Shown here in pieces: positions 20,042 through 32,231 of a DNA stretch of 64,000 nt. This stretch comes from Homarus americanus. Taxonomy: Eukaryota; Arthropoda; Malacostraca; Decapoda; Nephropidae. The stretch spans positions 9,899,817 to 9,963,816 of the forward strand of contig NW_024756914.1 in assembly GCF_018991925.1 (NCBI RefSeq). The letters are read 5' to 3'. The translations under genes were made by a program, and so were the position numbers. Positions within the stretch are counted from its first letter, which is position 1. The number at the start of each line of letters is the position of its first letter. Under the pieces are notes generated by a model. The model saw only the letters and a program-made list of their open reading frames with translations, was not told where the DNA came from and did no database searches.

Positions 20042-23040
20042 AGGTTGTGTCATAGGAGGGAAGATCAGCTAAAACTAATGGCCGATCACTTTTTTGGTAG
20101 ATTTTAGTGTATATAAACAGAAAATAATTTCAGTTTCAATATTTTGCAACCTTTTGCGAGGTAAATTTTAGCGTGAAATTTATCGAAAATCTAACGTACA
20201 GCTGCATTAGTGCATTACAATTAAATAGTGAACATTGCTTTCTGACTTCATTCTTTAACAACCCAACTAACAATATTTTCTTGTTTCAGATTCTGATGCA
20301 TTTATAAGTTGATAATATTTGCGATGGCTGCTTATTGTCAAGTTGAGGACTAAAATCAGCCATCTCAGTCACTATCACTTGGGTCTGGGGAAGGCTTCTG
20401 AAGTCGGAGTTGCCTACATTGAGAGATGCTTTGAGATACGGTGTTTTAATCGCGATGGAAATCAGTGAAAGAACCAAGAACTTACAAACAAGGCATTGCC
20501 ATTGATATGACCAAAGCTGTCTTGGCACAGTACACTCTGGCTAACGCTCAGTTCAAGCCTCCAGTCATAACAAGTCAGAAGAAAGATTAGTAGAGAGACT
20601 GCCGCCAGTTGGGAAAAGAGCAAGAGATATCTCTCTTGGGAGAGGAAAACTTGCAGTTAAGGACAAGCTTCCAGCAAAAGCTGGACTGCAGTTATTTGAC
20701 ATAATTACTGAAGTGCCCAATTGTTCTCTCCTGTCCTGAGTTTGGATACGATCGGCTATGAAATCCGAGGTACATCTCCTGTATTTGCAAGCGTGAACTG
20801 AAGATTCCTGTGATCGAACTGGCATTTGTCAAAAGCACAGAGAGAGGAGCTGGCAGTATAAGGGGCTCTCACCAGTTTCGCCAAGATATTGTCCAGAATC
20901 CAAGACAGAGGCTGCCACAGAGAGACAGAAGGGGAGAAAGCAGTTGCCGAGGAAAAAAGCAAGAAGGCCAGGGTGCAGGGTAAAAAGGCCGATAGTTGAG
21001 TCAAGCTGATTCAGGGACAACCAGCTTCCCCATGGCTGATCGAGTGCTGACCAGGGCGAATGTGGCTGTCCTAACAGAAAAACCATCGATCCCAAACCTT
21101 CCGGGCATAAGATTAAAATAGGAAAATATCGAAACCTATCGCTCACAGCCAGCATACAACACCACTGAATCTCAGAGAGCACCTAGGGAATAGCAACAGC
21201 TGCCTGGATTGACGGTGGTTTGATAACACCTGATGTTCACCTGGTGATAGATCATAACAAAATGCAGGAAGCTCAAGAAAAACTTTGTCAGTAACCTAGA
21301 AGAGAGTTTGAAGTAAGGGGATAGAGAAAATGGAATCAATTGTTTGTTCTTTGATAAGGAGAGGATGACACTAAAAGTGTTGTTCATGAAAGTTGGAGAT
21401 TCTGACCGTTGTTTCCCTGCCATGGTGGCGGAAGACACTACTCCTGCTGCAGTGAACCAGGAGAGTATTTGTGGCATTCTCTCCAGAGAAAGATGACATC
21501 AGGAAACCAACTGAGATAGTGGCAGATAACATTGTGAACTGGCTCAGAGAGAGAGGCGTAGACCAGATCCTGCAGGCCATTGGAGGGACAGCACCAACAC
21601 GAACACAGGGGTGGCAAGGGGGTCATACAGTGGATAAGCGGAAGGTGGGAAGGAAGCTGGTCTGAGGATTGTTTGAGGCTCACACCAACGAGTTGCCACT
21701 CCAGACATCTGATCCAGGAGCTGGATGGCAGACTCTTTCAAACAACAGGTAGTCTGGTCCTCTTGCTTGGGTGCTGGACTCTGCCACTGAATTAGAAATA
21801 AATCCGAGCTGAAAAATCACGGTTGTTACCTCCACTCGTTGAGCTTGCTGTCTGTCATTGACTTCGACCTGAGTACTTGGCCAGTACTATAGTTTACATG
21901 ATTTGCGGTACCATCAAAGCTGGGTCATGCCTGATGAACCTTTACCTGCAGATAGGTCAGTCTCATTCTAGGTGGCTCTGCTGGCTCCAGGTTCTACCCA
22001 GAATTTGGGTCGCTCTCATAAACTGAAAGAGACCAGCTTCCTTCCCTGAGACTTTATTGTCCCGAACCAACGTAGGTGTCTACTTGCCAAGTGGTTCATC
22101 ACAAGGTCAAGTCATCGTTCTCCGAAGGTCCGGGCATGTTCTCAGCTTCAGCTTGAGCTCTGAGAGTCAGCCAAGGAAGGTTGTTCAGATTGGTGGGCAG
22201 ACTGGCAGGAAATCTTCCTGGTATGCTCATCCCGGGGCAGTTCTGCAGAACCAATGCTCTGCAGTAAGGATGAGGAGGGAGAAGAGTGGCAGTCAAAAGA
22301 TCTTGGATGTAGAGGACCTTAGAGGATCTGGGCGCTGACAGAATCAGTTGAGTGACATTCCTTCAGGGTCAGGAAGACTCCTGAAGTCAATCTAGGTGCC
22401 AAGACCCTCACTTTGATCTCATAGATCCTGGATATATCAGACTGGCAGTGAGCCCCTCTTCCTGCAGCCTCACCAATGTTCAAGTCAGAGCTTTCCTGGA
22501 CAACCCATGCATGTCCCTGCCTGGCCCCTCGCACACCAGAGTATAGGCGTTGTGTAAGCAAGTGAGCAAGATAGCAGTCACGTGTTAACCAGGAGAGGAG
22601 GAAAGAAGCCACAGCATCCGAGCTCAGGTCAATTAACCAAGGGAAATTGATGGGTAGAAACAGAAGCAAAAGAAGACATAATTCTCTATGGTGTGCAGCA
22701 ACACCGGAGTCATTAGTAGTAAACCGGTTTTTGTATTTGATGATTTTGTTTCTAAAGGAATATTAAATTTAATAAATGTGTCAAGATCATTCGTTTCACT
22801 ATTCTGGATCATTTCATCCTAATAAATTAACCTGATACATTGCTTTACTTTAAATGGCAATTTAGTCATTGGTAAGGGTAGAATACTGAATTTTCATAAG
22901 ATTTCCAAGTTAAAATTTACCTAGCAAAAATGAAAACTTTCCGTCTGAAGATATCACATGATTCTGCACATAGAACTACATCGGTAATACCATGGGCCGA
23001 TTTTCAAACTAAAAAAAAAATCGCCTCCGTTTTGACACCC
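20042..23040 (+). mobile_element. degenerate ~3-kb DNA transposon of unassigned superfamily inside Gypsy-1
   Basis: The insert splits the Gypsy-1 RT between FNRLLH and GIIRPSKSPW. The words TAATGCAGTAGT at 20030-20041 and 23041-23052 are identical, giving a target duplication of 11-12 bp. Read inward, the ends are similar: AGGTTGTGTCATAGGAGGG on the left, GGGTGTCAAAACGGAGGC on the right, i.e. short imperfect inverted repeats. There is no poly(A) and no RT, so it is a DNA transposon rather than a retroelement. Superfamily not assigned. Confidence 0.75.
20300..22680 (+). pseudogene. degenerate transposase-like gene, family uncharacterised
   Basis: Many frameshifts and stops, so the protein can only be read in pieces across frames. 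Clear pieces are QGIAIDMTKAVLAQYTLAN (near 20490), REKDDIRKPTEIVADNIVNW (21485), IGGTAPTRTQGWQGG (21577), a VGRKLV piece (21645), AHTNELPL (21679), HLIQELDGRLF (21706), DSATELEINPS (21780) and SHSRWLCWLQ (21964). From memory these resemble a widespread but uncharacterised metazoan protein with a GDSTNTNTGW..LHTNELPLRHL type core and a HSRWL motif. I have seen such proteins linked to mobile DNA but cannot name a superfamily. The order of pieces agrees with one plus-strand gene ending near 22680. No zinc finger was seen. Confidence 0.55.
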
Positions 23041-23642
23041 TAATGCAGTAGTCTGTTGAATTCCGCCTTGGCTGTGTTCAGGAGCTCAAGGCGCAGGCGG
23101 CGAGGGCGTGAGAAGGCTGGAGGTCCTTTGGTCTCGATGTAGTGGAAAATTCCCGACGTAGGTGGTGGGGGTGGAGAGACTCGGGGTGAGAAAAGTTCCT
23201 TGAACTCTTCGAGCAGGGGGGACAACTCGTTGGACGGCGACAGACAGGTGATAGTGTCGGTGTCTTTGGCACGTGAACCCTGGATCTTGAGTGCTGTAGG
23301 CTCATGGATGAGGCAAAGATGGCTTGGGTCGACGCCGAGCTTGTGGAAGGTTAGGAAGTCGAAGCCAAGGATGGGTTGAGACACGTCTGCGACCACGAAT
23401 GACCAGCGCAGAGTCTTGGGAAGACCGAGGTCTAAGGTGAGGTTGCGTACGCCGTAGGAGGCGATGGGGGTACCATTGGCGGCGAACAGGTCATAAGAGG
23501 GTTGCTTTGACGTGTCTTGTAGTGAGGGAGGGATGATGCTGACCGATGAACCTGTGTAGACGAGGAATTTCGTGCCGGAGGTGCGGTCGGTGACGTGTAG
23601 TAGTGAGACGCCTGAAGGGACGGGGGTTGAGGCGTCTACCAA
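23040..23642 (-). pseudogene. Gypsy-1 protease and N-terminal end of RT
   Basis: An open frame of 201 codons. The aspartic protease core near residues 29-40 reads FLVYTGSSVSIIP: the position that is Asp in the D-T/S-G active site of retroelement proteases is Tyr here. The flap and C-terminal ILGFDFLTFHKLGVD motif are normal. A spacer then leads into the RT entry segment (FHYIETKGPPAFSRPRRL, AKAEFNRLL), which is cut by the DNA transposon at 23040. The protease would release mature Gag and Pol proteins. Loss of the catalytic Asp should abolish this. The continuation of RT lies at 20041 and below. Confidence 0.85.
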
Positions 23643-23689
23643 TCCCCGTTGTTGCCGTTTCCCGAGTAGGTGCAGTGGGGCTCACAGTT

Positions 23690-24480
23690 TTGGGCATTGG
23701 AGCCGAAACGTCTGTGATATCCAGCAGAGGGTAGATCTGTTGTGCTGGGGACTGGCGGCGGTTTCCTGGGCAGGAAGGGCGCGTCGGGATTTGTAGGGCA
23801 CAGTGCGTGAGTCAGGAACAGGCCCAGCAGCAGGCATGGAGGAGCAGAAGTGTTCAATGGTATCCATCCTGCGGTTCAAAGTTTGCAACAGGTCCCTGAT
23901 ATCTTGTGAGGGCTCGGCTGAGGGGTGTTAACCCGGCTTACAAGTTCGGAGGTAAGTACTGGTGTGGTCGTCGGGTTGTCCGCAGCGGCAAGGCACGCAG
24001 CAGCGCACTCGTTGAATATTCTGTCTGCCGAGGTTGCGTAGAGTTCTGGTGTCGTAGAGTAATCTACTGCGGACAGGGTGATGCGTACTTGTGTGTGGAG
24101 CTTTTGTGCGTGAAACTGGCGCAGGACAGAGTCGGGAAGTCTGTCTGTGTGCCGGGAGTTCAGCCTACACATCTCCTCCCAGAGAAGTCCCGGAGTTGAG
24201 TTTCCAAGGGAGATAGAAGATAGGTTCTGCAGGAGACTGGGGCGGGTCCATTGATAACGCGTCTTTAAGGCATCCCGCAGGGTAGCGAATTTGTTGTTAT
24301 CTGGAGAGTTGGAAATGGTCTGTGAGACTTGTGTGGCGATTTCCGTGGGCAAGGAACAGAGCAGGGCGCCATACTTTTGCTCGTCAGTAGCTTGTGAGCC
24401 GATGAGGGTTGCTTCCACATGAATTCACCAGTCCTCGACGTTGTGGTTGAAGGTCGGTAGAGAGATCCGTCCATCCATTC
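23690..24480 (-). pseudogene. Gypsy-1 gag
   Basis: The capsid-type protein of Gypsy-1. The frame running 24418-23876 gives YGALLCSLPTEIATQV, KFATLRDALKTRYQW and LPDSVLRQFHAQKL, a helical Gag pattern. Just upstream the same frame reads LPTFNHNVEDW followed by a stop (TGA, about 24425) before HVEATLIG, so gag has an in-frame stop. A Trp before a TGA could also reflect a single point change. The C-terminal part (23690-23876) is in another frame and Pro-rich, with no zinc knuckle that I can see. It overlaps or abuts the protease frame at 23642. Confidence 0.75.
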
Positions 24481-25074
24481 TTGCGGAAGTGTGTCACACC
24501 TGTTAGGGAAGGATGAGGGGATGGGTGCTTGTTCCGACCCCTTCCGTGTTCACAATCTCCTGGGAGGGAGGTGAACAGTTGCAGGGGGGACTTCGGGACG
24601 AATACACTTTTAACGGTGCAGGTCCTTAGGCCATAGCTAATAAAAACAAAAGAAAAATAGGAGAGTAGGCAAAAGAGCTCAAACCACGTTTGGAATATCG
24701 CACAATAGTTGCTCTCCGGCTGTGATGTGGGTCACTCACACCGCCAGTGGGGATAACAGACTAATGCGTTATAAACCTTACGTTCCAAGTTTAGAAGCTC
24801 CAAAAAGTTGTTGGTAGCGAAAGTCAGAGCGGGGAAGATGACAGAGGAAGGAGCAGGAGGTTAGGAAGAGATTTGTAGTGGGAGAGATAGTGCCGTGGCT
24901 TTACACGACTGCGTTTATTTGGTTAGAACATCGTGCACGTATTTGGTTTTTGTCTGTGTTGGGTGTGTGATCCTCGGGTCACCACTCCTCCGGACTGTGT
25001 CAGTTCAAGTTTAGGAGCTCCAACAACTTTCCCTGAATACGAATCTCAACTTTTCGATTTACAACAGGTACCTA

Positions 25075-25200
25075 CTTACTGCTAGGTGAACAGGGACCAA
25101 GGGGGCTAGGAAGAGTGTCCAAACAACTTCCGCCGGCCCGGGAATCGAACCAGTGACATCTTGCTTGAGAGGCAACCTTGCGGTCGTGAGATGGTGTCGT
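25075..25200 (-). mobile_element. tRNA-derived SINE (decapod type)
   Basis: The minus strand holds a pol III B-box, GGTTCGATTCCCGGG (25137-25151), preceded by GCCTCTCAAGC-like tRNA sequence. It is followed by GCCGGCGGAAGTTGTTTGG and then CCTGTTCACCTAGCAGTAAG with TAGGTACCTG. From memory this body is very common in decapod genomes. The boundaries are approximate; no target duplication was established. Confidence 0.75.
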
Positions 25201-25314
25201 CGTGGAGTAGTGGAGTAGCAAGTGATGCAGGTAAGGTGGTTGGCCTAGGCTAGCAACAGACAGGGAGATCCTCTAGCTCCAGGAGTAAGGCAGCAGAGGG
25301 GGTGTGGTGTTCAC

Positions 25315-25333
25315 AGCTCCCGGGGTCACCAAT
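25315..25333 (-). other. possible primer-binding site of Gypsy-1
   Basis: Minus strand reads ATTGGTGACCCCGGGAGCTG directly after CGCTACA. A TGGTGACCCC start is typical of Ty3/Gypsy primer-binding sites. Its position sets the orientation of the neighbouring LTR. Confidence 0.5.
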
Positions 25334-26904
25334 TGTAGCGTACGGTATGTGGCAGGTTGTCACCTTTATATGGGCTCACAACGTACGTACATGTAATATA
25401 TCTAACACTCAGGATTGAGGTAAAATAGATGGTAATGGCAGTGGAAGCGCCCCTTTGAGAAAAATCCCGAACCAGCACAAGAACACTTAAATCTACTAAA
25501 CAAAATGAATTGTCCGTGACCCGTGGAAGGATAGCGTCTGTGACTGGGATGAATGAGACACACTGTAAAATTTAGACACTTATATTCCCTCCAACACTAC
25601 AAACACAATCAAATAATGGTACACCAATATGCGACCTCTTAACTTGAACTTACAACACTATTCTGGGGAATAAAAGTTATACATGATATAGAAATTATTA
25701 GAAACTCAGCAACAATAAATTTGAAGTATTAAGAAATGTTGCTTGCACACATGAAACAGGCCTTAAGGGCTTTCACAAAATAATATCAGTCACATAGGAA
25801 ATGGTATTAAAAATAAGAAATTAACTACTCTACAATGAATAGGCCTTAAGGCTTTCAACAAAATAATATCAGTCACTGAGGCAAGTAATAAAACAAGAAA
25901 TTAAATACTCTACAATGAATAGGCCTTATGGCTTTCAACAAAATAATATCAGTCACTGAGGAAATGGTAATAAAAATAAGAAATTAAATACTCTACAATG
26001 AATAGGCCTTAAGGGCTTTCATAAATTATAGCACCTCAACAGATGCACACTTCCTAACCTAACTTAACCACTACTCTGGGGAAAAAGGTTATACCTGAGA
26101 TCAGAATTATGAAGAACAATTAGATGCATTAAAAGAATCAAATCACAGTATCACTCTGGTTCCACATAATGGCACAACATTCAAAAACAATACTATCAAA
26201 ATTATTTAGGACTATTAAACTACACACGTCAAGATAATATCAGTCTGAGGAATGGTGTTAACTACACCTGTAATAAGGGAGGAAGATGTTCTTCTAGGTA
26301 TCTCCTAGAGACCTAGACTCACGGTCTCAGTGTGTGACCATTAGTTTACTCAGATAGCCTCAGTGTACTTCCCAGCGGCCCATAAAGCGGAAGGAGTGGC
26401 CAATCAGACCTTGTACAGTTGAGAACTTTAGCTTCCTGTTAGCAAGAGGGTTTCACTAGCTGCTCGGGACATGTGGTGTTGTGCACCGAGTGGGAACTGA
26501 TCACCCACTGTGGATGCTGGTCCCGTCGTTTTAGTTGTCGGAGCACTCTGTTCACTAAGAGATCCTTGCTACCCCGCTAAACAGTGACAGGCCTACACTG
26601 ATCGGTCCATCGGCGACAATCGCCACCCTCAATCATCAACGGCTGTCTCAAACGGCAGTCAATCTCTCGCAGTCAACTCCGTCAACTCCAGTCAAGGGTT
26701 CTGACGGAAACCTTGTTATACTGCAATACGCAGCACAGGTGACTAGGCCACGTGACTATTTCTGTGAGGGACGCAGGGACGTCTTGTCTGCTTGATCGCC
26801 CTCGCGACTGAGGGCCAGCCAGCGTCGTCCTCTCAAGGCGTTAGCTTATGCCTACGTGACATATTTTCCGCCTAATTAATAACCCTCTTGGGACACCCGT
26901 AACA
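25334..26904 (-). repeat. LTR-like block (~1.57 kb)
   Basis: On the minus strand it starts TGTTACGGG and ends CGTACGCTACA, i.e. TG...CA with 3-bp inverted ends, and is followed by the primer-binding-like site. It is non-coding, AT-rich in its first half (plus-strand order) and contains a tandem array at 25759-26025. The last ~98 bases reappear at 62488-62585 in the opposite orientation, which supports this being a real element end. No second full copy is in the window. Confidence 0.6.
25759..26025 (+). repeat. ~80-bp tandem repeat within the LTR-like block
   Basis: Three full copies plus a partial one of a unit starting AATAGGCCTTAAGGCTTTCA and containing AAAATAATATCAGTCAC and AATACTCTACAATG. 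Copies start at about 25759, 25839, 25919 and 26002. Outside the array, a longer duplication links ACTATTCTGGGGAATAAAAG (25659) with ACTCTGGGGAAAAAGGTTAT (26073). Confidence 0.9.
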
Positions 26905-27649
<745 letters not shown>

Positions 27650-27999
27650 TTAGTTGGGTGCTACGTTTATTTTATAGCCATTGTTTGCTGAAGGGGCATT
27701 AATCTCTGGCCAGGTTCTTGTGGAGCCACTGCCAACCATCTTTTTGTTTTAATAAGAGTGGAAGGAAGGGGCAAGAAGACAGGCGTTGAGAGGCCAAGGA
27801 TGGCGTGTCCTTGATCACTATCATCTTTTAATGAAGCGTTTTATTAATAGTGGGGAAGTTTAATTTCTAAGAAGAGGTGTAGGATCCAACTTAAGGCCAC
27901 CATACAAGGAGGTAGGTCCTATCGTTTTGGCTTAATCTGAAAGATTAGCTTGACTTGAAGAAACAGTACTTTAATGGCTATACAGTTCTTTTGTTTTTG

Positions 28000-30682
28000 T
28001 ATTGAATATGATAATTTTAGATGTATTTTGGTATTGGTGGTGGGTTGTCGACTCTTATTCTCTGTTCTTCTCTTTGCTCTTCTTACTGGTTCGTTGTCGA
28101 GCCAGTTTGCTACAGTGCTCTCAGAGTCTAACTCTGTACTTTTTCCCGTGCCCTTATTTGGATGTAGATGTCTACGTTTACTGTGTTGATGTTGACTTCT
28201 ATGGGGTTCTTTCGTTTGTCACTTTTCTTCGTAATCAGATGTTATATATGAATCTTAGTGTAAATTTTGTACCGTTTGAAGTTTCTGATTCATTTCAACA
28301 AATTGAGTTGGTTGGTACAGGCGGTGCTACATTACTTGATTTTATTAGTGCCGTGTATAAATTCCTTTCTTTGTTTATATGTTCAGTTTTTTAAATCTTC
28401 TTATTTCTGGAGCGTTTGCTACTTAGTTTGTGGATTCTTTCATTGATGAAGCCCTTGGTAACCATTTGTTGAAAGAGTCATCCCATATTGCCTTCGTTGG
28501 TGTATGGGCAATTTCTCCATCACTATTAATGATTCGACCTTTCTTGGCAATTTGAATGATTTTAAATTTGTTGATGTTTGTCCGTATTTTCCATTTTCGT
28601 AGTCAATTATGTTTTTTATTGCTAAGGCCGTAATGGCGTGCCATCATTGCATCTGATTTTCTGGGATATATTATGATTTGTGTGATGTTATCGGCAAAGA
28701 TAATGTGTTCGCGATGTTGCGTTGATTCAGGTGTCGCTCGTATATATGGAATGATGAGACGCCTTTGGGGCACCTTCCGTATTTCTAGGTCGAAGGGTGG
28801 ACCCAATGGAAGCCGCCAATTTGTAGCTGTGCTGTCCTGTATTGAAGATATCACATAGGATCTTTTCTTTATTTCTTGCGGTAGGTCTAGTTTTAATATT
28901 TTATATGCTATCCGTTGTGCTACATTCTTCTTTATCAAATGCTCGTCACATCTCTTAAGACTATGTTTTTACCTGGTTTTGCTGTTTTTCTTTGGCCATG
29001 ATTTCCTGTTATTGCTATTGCCGTTGGGTTCCTTCTACCTCTTCTAAAGCCATGTTGTCTTAAAGCTGAGTTTGTTGTGGCTAACCAGGAGCTCCCATCC
29101 CAGTCTGTTATTTAGTATGTTCCAAGAGTTTCCCGGTTATTTCCAGTAAGGATATGAGTCTGTAGTTTATTATCGCTTTTTGATCCTTTTGTCTTCGGAA
29201 ATGAAGATCATTTTTTGCCAACTTTGAGTGTTAATCAGGAAAGTTGAGTTGTAAATATTTATCAGAGTTTCCATTGGTTATTCAAGGCAGGTTTACTAAC
29301 ATAAGTTTCGGGTTATGCCTCACATTCCAGGGGATTTTTTCTTTTAAATATGCGTAGGCAGTGTAATAGTTCGTCGTGATTTATGAATCTATTGGTCTTA
29401 GTCTTTTCTGGGTTTCCTGTGTGGTAGGGAGTCAGTCTATTGCTTTTGTTCTCTTTGCCAGTCATTAGTTAATTCTTCATGTTCTTTCGTCAAAACTTTT
29501 TGTTTTCTCTTCTGTTCTTCTGAAGATCTTTCTTCCATTCTCTCTTCTGAAGGCCTCTTCTTTGTCATAGGGTTCGTATAGAGTTTTTGTCCATCGGTTC
29601 TTTAATGTAGTTTATTGTCTGTTTTTTTCGTGCCAAGTAGTTTGTTGATGTTTTTTGCCAGAAGTTTTTGACCTTGCAAGTGTCTTTTTGTTTTTTATTG
29701 ATTTGTTCACTTTGTTATTAATTTGCCTGTACTCTTCTTTTGTTAGCCTTGTTGGATTTTCTCTTATTACGGAGTAGACCCTAGTCGTATTCAGTTTGTT
29801 CTATTAATGTCCTAATGTTAGATGGTACTCTAAAAGCCTCTTTAATTTCATTGGGTTTGTTACCGAGTGGTTCTGTATGACGTTGGTTGGGGGTTGTCTG
29901 GCTGATTGCTTGTTTTATTGTACAGTAGCTTGTTCTACCTTCAGTCAATTTCCTAATATCTTAGAATTTATTTGTGGGTAGCTCAATAACTCCTTTATAT
30001 TTCATTCAGTCTGGTTTTGCTCATCTGGAGCCTTGGTGGTATTTTTTGTTTGAATTGGGCCAGGAAATTGTGAATATTATCGGAATGTATGCTTGGGTGA
30101 TGTGGGCTCTTGCTCTATGTGGCAGTTAAGAAATACCTTTGTTGTTAGAAGATTTTTGTCGGGTGTTAAAACGCCGTTTGGTCCAGGTGAAGTGAGGGCC
30201 CAGGTGAAGTAGGTTCATTAGTGTTGGTTGGCTGTTGTCAAGTAAGCAAAAATGCCGTGTCTTGCATTGAAATCAACTAGGATGTACATTGGAATATTAT
30301 AATTTGTTAGTTTCAGTAGGTCTTCAATAGGGAGGGATGGTCTTCTTGGGGGTAGGTATGTTGTTGCGATTATTATTTCGCCCTGTGTTGTCTGTACTTT
30401 AATGGCAAGGAATTCGTTGTTAAAGTTGTCTATTAGTATGTGTTTGATACCTTTTTTCACCGCTTCGGCAACTCTGTCATGTTTTTCTCCACTTTTGTTC
30501 GATTGTTGGGTATCATAGTTAAATATTTTGATTTTGGTGTTCTCGGGTTCGCCGTGTGCACTTATCAGTATTATATCTGGGTTGTTTTCATTATATATGT
30601 TACAAAGCGATGTTTTGCATGTATGCCAATCACGGACATTGTGTTGTAGGATTTTAAGTGTTTTCAGTTGGAGATGGTCCAT
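28000..30682 (-). pseudogene. Jockey-type ORF2, heavily degraded
   Basis: The endonuclease N-terminal half is readable in one frame (30682-30218): KILQHNVRDWHTCK, NNPDIILISAHG, IATTYLPPRRPSLP and VDFNARHGIF. It lines up with the copy at 56592. Downstream only scraps remain, among them an RT piece at 28938-28603 with IIFADNITQIIIYP, where the usual Y/F-A-D-D is FADN, so the second catalytic Asp is Asn. Between 30200 and 28940 stops and shifts occur every few tens of codons. Confidence 0.75.
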
Positions 30683-32231
30683 TATTTCTTTTTCTTGGAA
30701 GGTTGAAGTTGAGGGGGTGATCTCATTTCGTTGAGTCCAGATGATTTCCTTTTGAGTTCAGCTGCCGTGATTACAATAAAATATTTTGTGCCGAATTTTA
30801 TTTTGTCTTTTTTAATCATGTTCCCTACCGTTTCTTTGTCATACCGTTCGTCTGTGTATTGCCAAACAATTTCGTTAGCCGTTACTAAGTTTTCAATTAA
30901 TTTTCCAGTTGGTTTTCTGTGTGGTGGGTATGGCATTCTTGAGGTTTGATAAAACCTTAGTCCTATATCAGCTGCTTCTTCAGGCACTGGGGGGCGGGGT
31001 GGGTGGCAGATGTTGTTGGGGAGTCGATTTCCATTTCATTGTTCTTGGCCGCTGATTTCCTTTTCGCTCTTGTTCCTTGTGTCAGTCTTGGGTCTCTCGC
31101 CCTCTCATTCAAATCTCCAAGTTGTTCCGCTTTTTCCGGTATGTTATCCTGGTCTGTTGATGATGTTGTGTCCTTGGGCGTGGATAATCGTTGTCTGTAG
31201 TGTTTTGTAAGCTCGGGGGTGCTGGTGGCGTGTAGCAAGTTTGCTGAGTTTTGGTTTTCAGGAAAGTTAATTTGTGGCATGTTGTTTATTTCAAGCATCC
31301 TATTAAGTTCGTCGGCATATGATCCTGGGGCTATGATATTATGAAGGTGAGCATGTAGCATGCTCACCATTACCTTCAAATGATCAGTATCACTTAGTTT
31401 GATTATGGTGTCAGTGGTTGGCTTTGTTGCCTCTTTCACGGCCCTCTTTGCTATTTCAGCATATGTGCTTTGGTCTCTCATCCTTTCTCGTTGGTTTTCC
31501 TGCTCTTGCTTGTACTTGATGAGGGTCTTTTTGATGGGGCAGGACATGGCCATGGTTGGGTGGGTGTGGTACAAGTCCCCGTTCCTTTTGCAGTTTATGC
31601 AGCCTTTGGTGGTGTTGTTGTTGCACTGTGTGTAAACATATCCTTCCTCTGCACAGTTGGAGCATAATTTCTTTTCCTTTTCAGGGCAGTCTCTTGTGGT
31701 ATGCTCTTCATATTTATAACATGTGAAACATGTCAGGAGACTGGTATATTTTTCCCTTTTTATTTGATGAGGGGATATTGACATGTTGCACGCCAAAAAC
31801 CCGCTCTGGAGGACCTTGTCTGCCATAGCCGTTTCTTCGAAACAAATCTTCATTACGTGCGTGTAGTCTTTTATCTTAATTATTTCTTCTACTTTAAGTC
31901 CTTCGTTGTTATTTTCAATGTCTGCCTTCAGAGAGTCTGCCGTTCGCCCTCCTACTTGAGAATCTAATTTCGTTACGAAAACAGATCTCCTGGCTCTTAG
32001 CTCGGGAGGCATGACCACGATTAATCCATTTTTATCAAGGATTTGTTTCGCCTTAGTGGTTAGTAATTTGTCTGCATCATTTTCATTTCGGCAAATGACT
32101 TTGAACCCTTCGTTCAGGTTGAATACCCTATTGAAAGGCACACCTAGTTCCACATATGCTAGGGTAATTAGCCGAGATTTATCAATAGGTTTGTTCTTGT
32201 CTTTTACTTTTATTCTTATATTTACTGCCAT
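30682..32231 (-). pseudogene. Jockey-type ORF1 (Gag-like), frameshifted near its end
   Basis: A 422-codon frame from an ATG at 32231 to 30963, then 101 codons in a second frame to 30682. Residues 1-150 form an RNA-binding-like domain aligned with the ORF1 at 57270-58157 (for example SPHQIKREKYT here against SSHQIEYEKYT there). Cysteine clusters follow at about 165-235: CFTCYKYEEHTTRDC, CSNCAEEGYVYTQC and CINCKRNGDLYHTH. A Gln/Arg-rich linker leads to a helical block DHLKVMVSMLHAHLHNI. The tail continues after the shift as IVWQYTDERYDKETVGNMI, ending Lys-rich beside the ORF2 start at 30682. One indel near 30975 accounts for the break. Confidence 0.8.

Larger units (their letters stand above)
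24481..25333 (-). other. Gypsy-1 leader region
   Basis: Non-coding sequence between gag and the LTR-like block. The words AGTTGCTCTCC and GTGGGTCACTCAC (24708-24745) recur in a related segment at about 32500-32560. A short duplication (AAGTTTAGAAGCTCCAA at about 24789, AAGTTTAGGAGCTCCAA at about 25008) flanks the middle part. A SINE sits at about 25075-25200. Confidence 0.6.
17084..26904 (-). mobile_element. Ty3/Gypsy retrotransposon (Gypsy-1), split by a DNA transposon
   Basis: In minus-strand order: LTR-like block (26904-25334), primer-binding-like site (25333-25315), leader with a SINE (25314-24481), gag (24480-23690), protease and start of RT (23642-23040), a 3-kb foreign insert (23040-20042), rest of pol (20041-17330), a purine tract and a few dozen bases of a 3' LTR (about 17160-17084). 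The gene order and pol domain order (RNase H before integrase) are those of Ty3/Gypsy. Multiple lesions make it dead. Confidence 0.85.
27650..32231 (-). mobile_element. old, nearly full-length Jockey-type LINE
   Basis: Minus-strand order: ORF1 (32231-30682), ORF2 endonuclease (30680-30200), degraded RT (about 30000-28000) and a 3' UTR that shares the CCAGGTTCTTGTGGAGC word (about 27712) with the copies at 15786-16380. The gene order is that of Jockey-type elements without RNase H. The heavy decay of ORF2 compared with the copy at 53421-58653 makes this an older insertion. Confidence 0.8.

Noticed and set aside
21172..22669. Minus-strand open frames within the DNA transposon
   Set aside because: They are shadows; the conserved pieces all read in order on the plus strand.
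25075..25200. A functional tRNA gene
   Set aside because: A B-box is present, but the acceptor-stem pairing and a complete tRNA body are lacking; the flanking sequence is typical SINE body.
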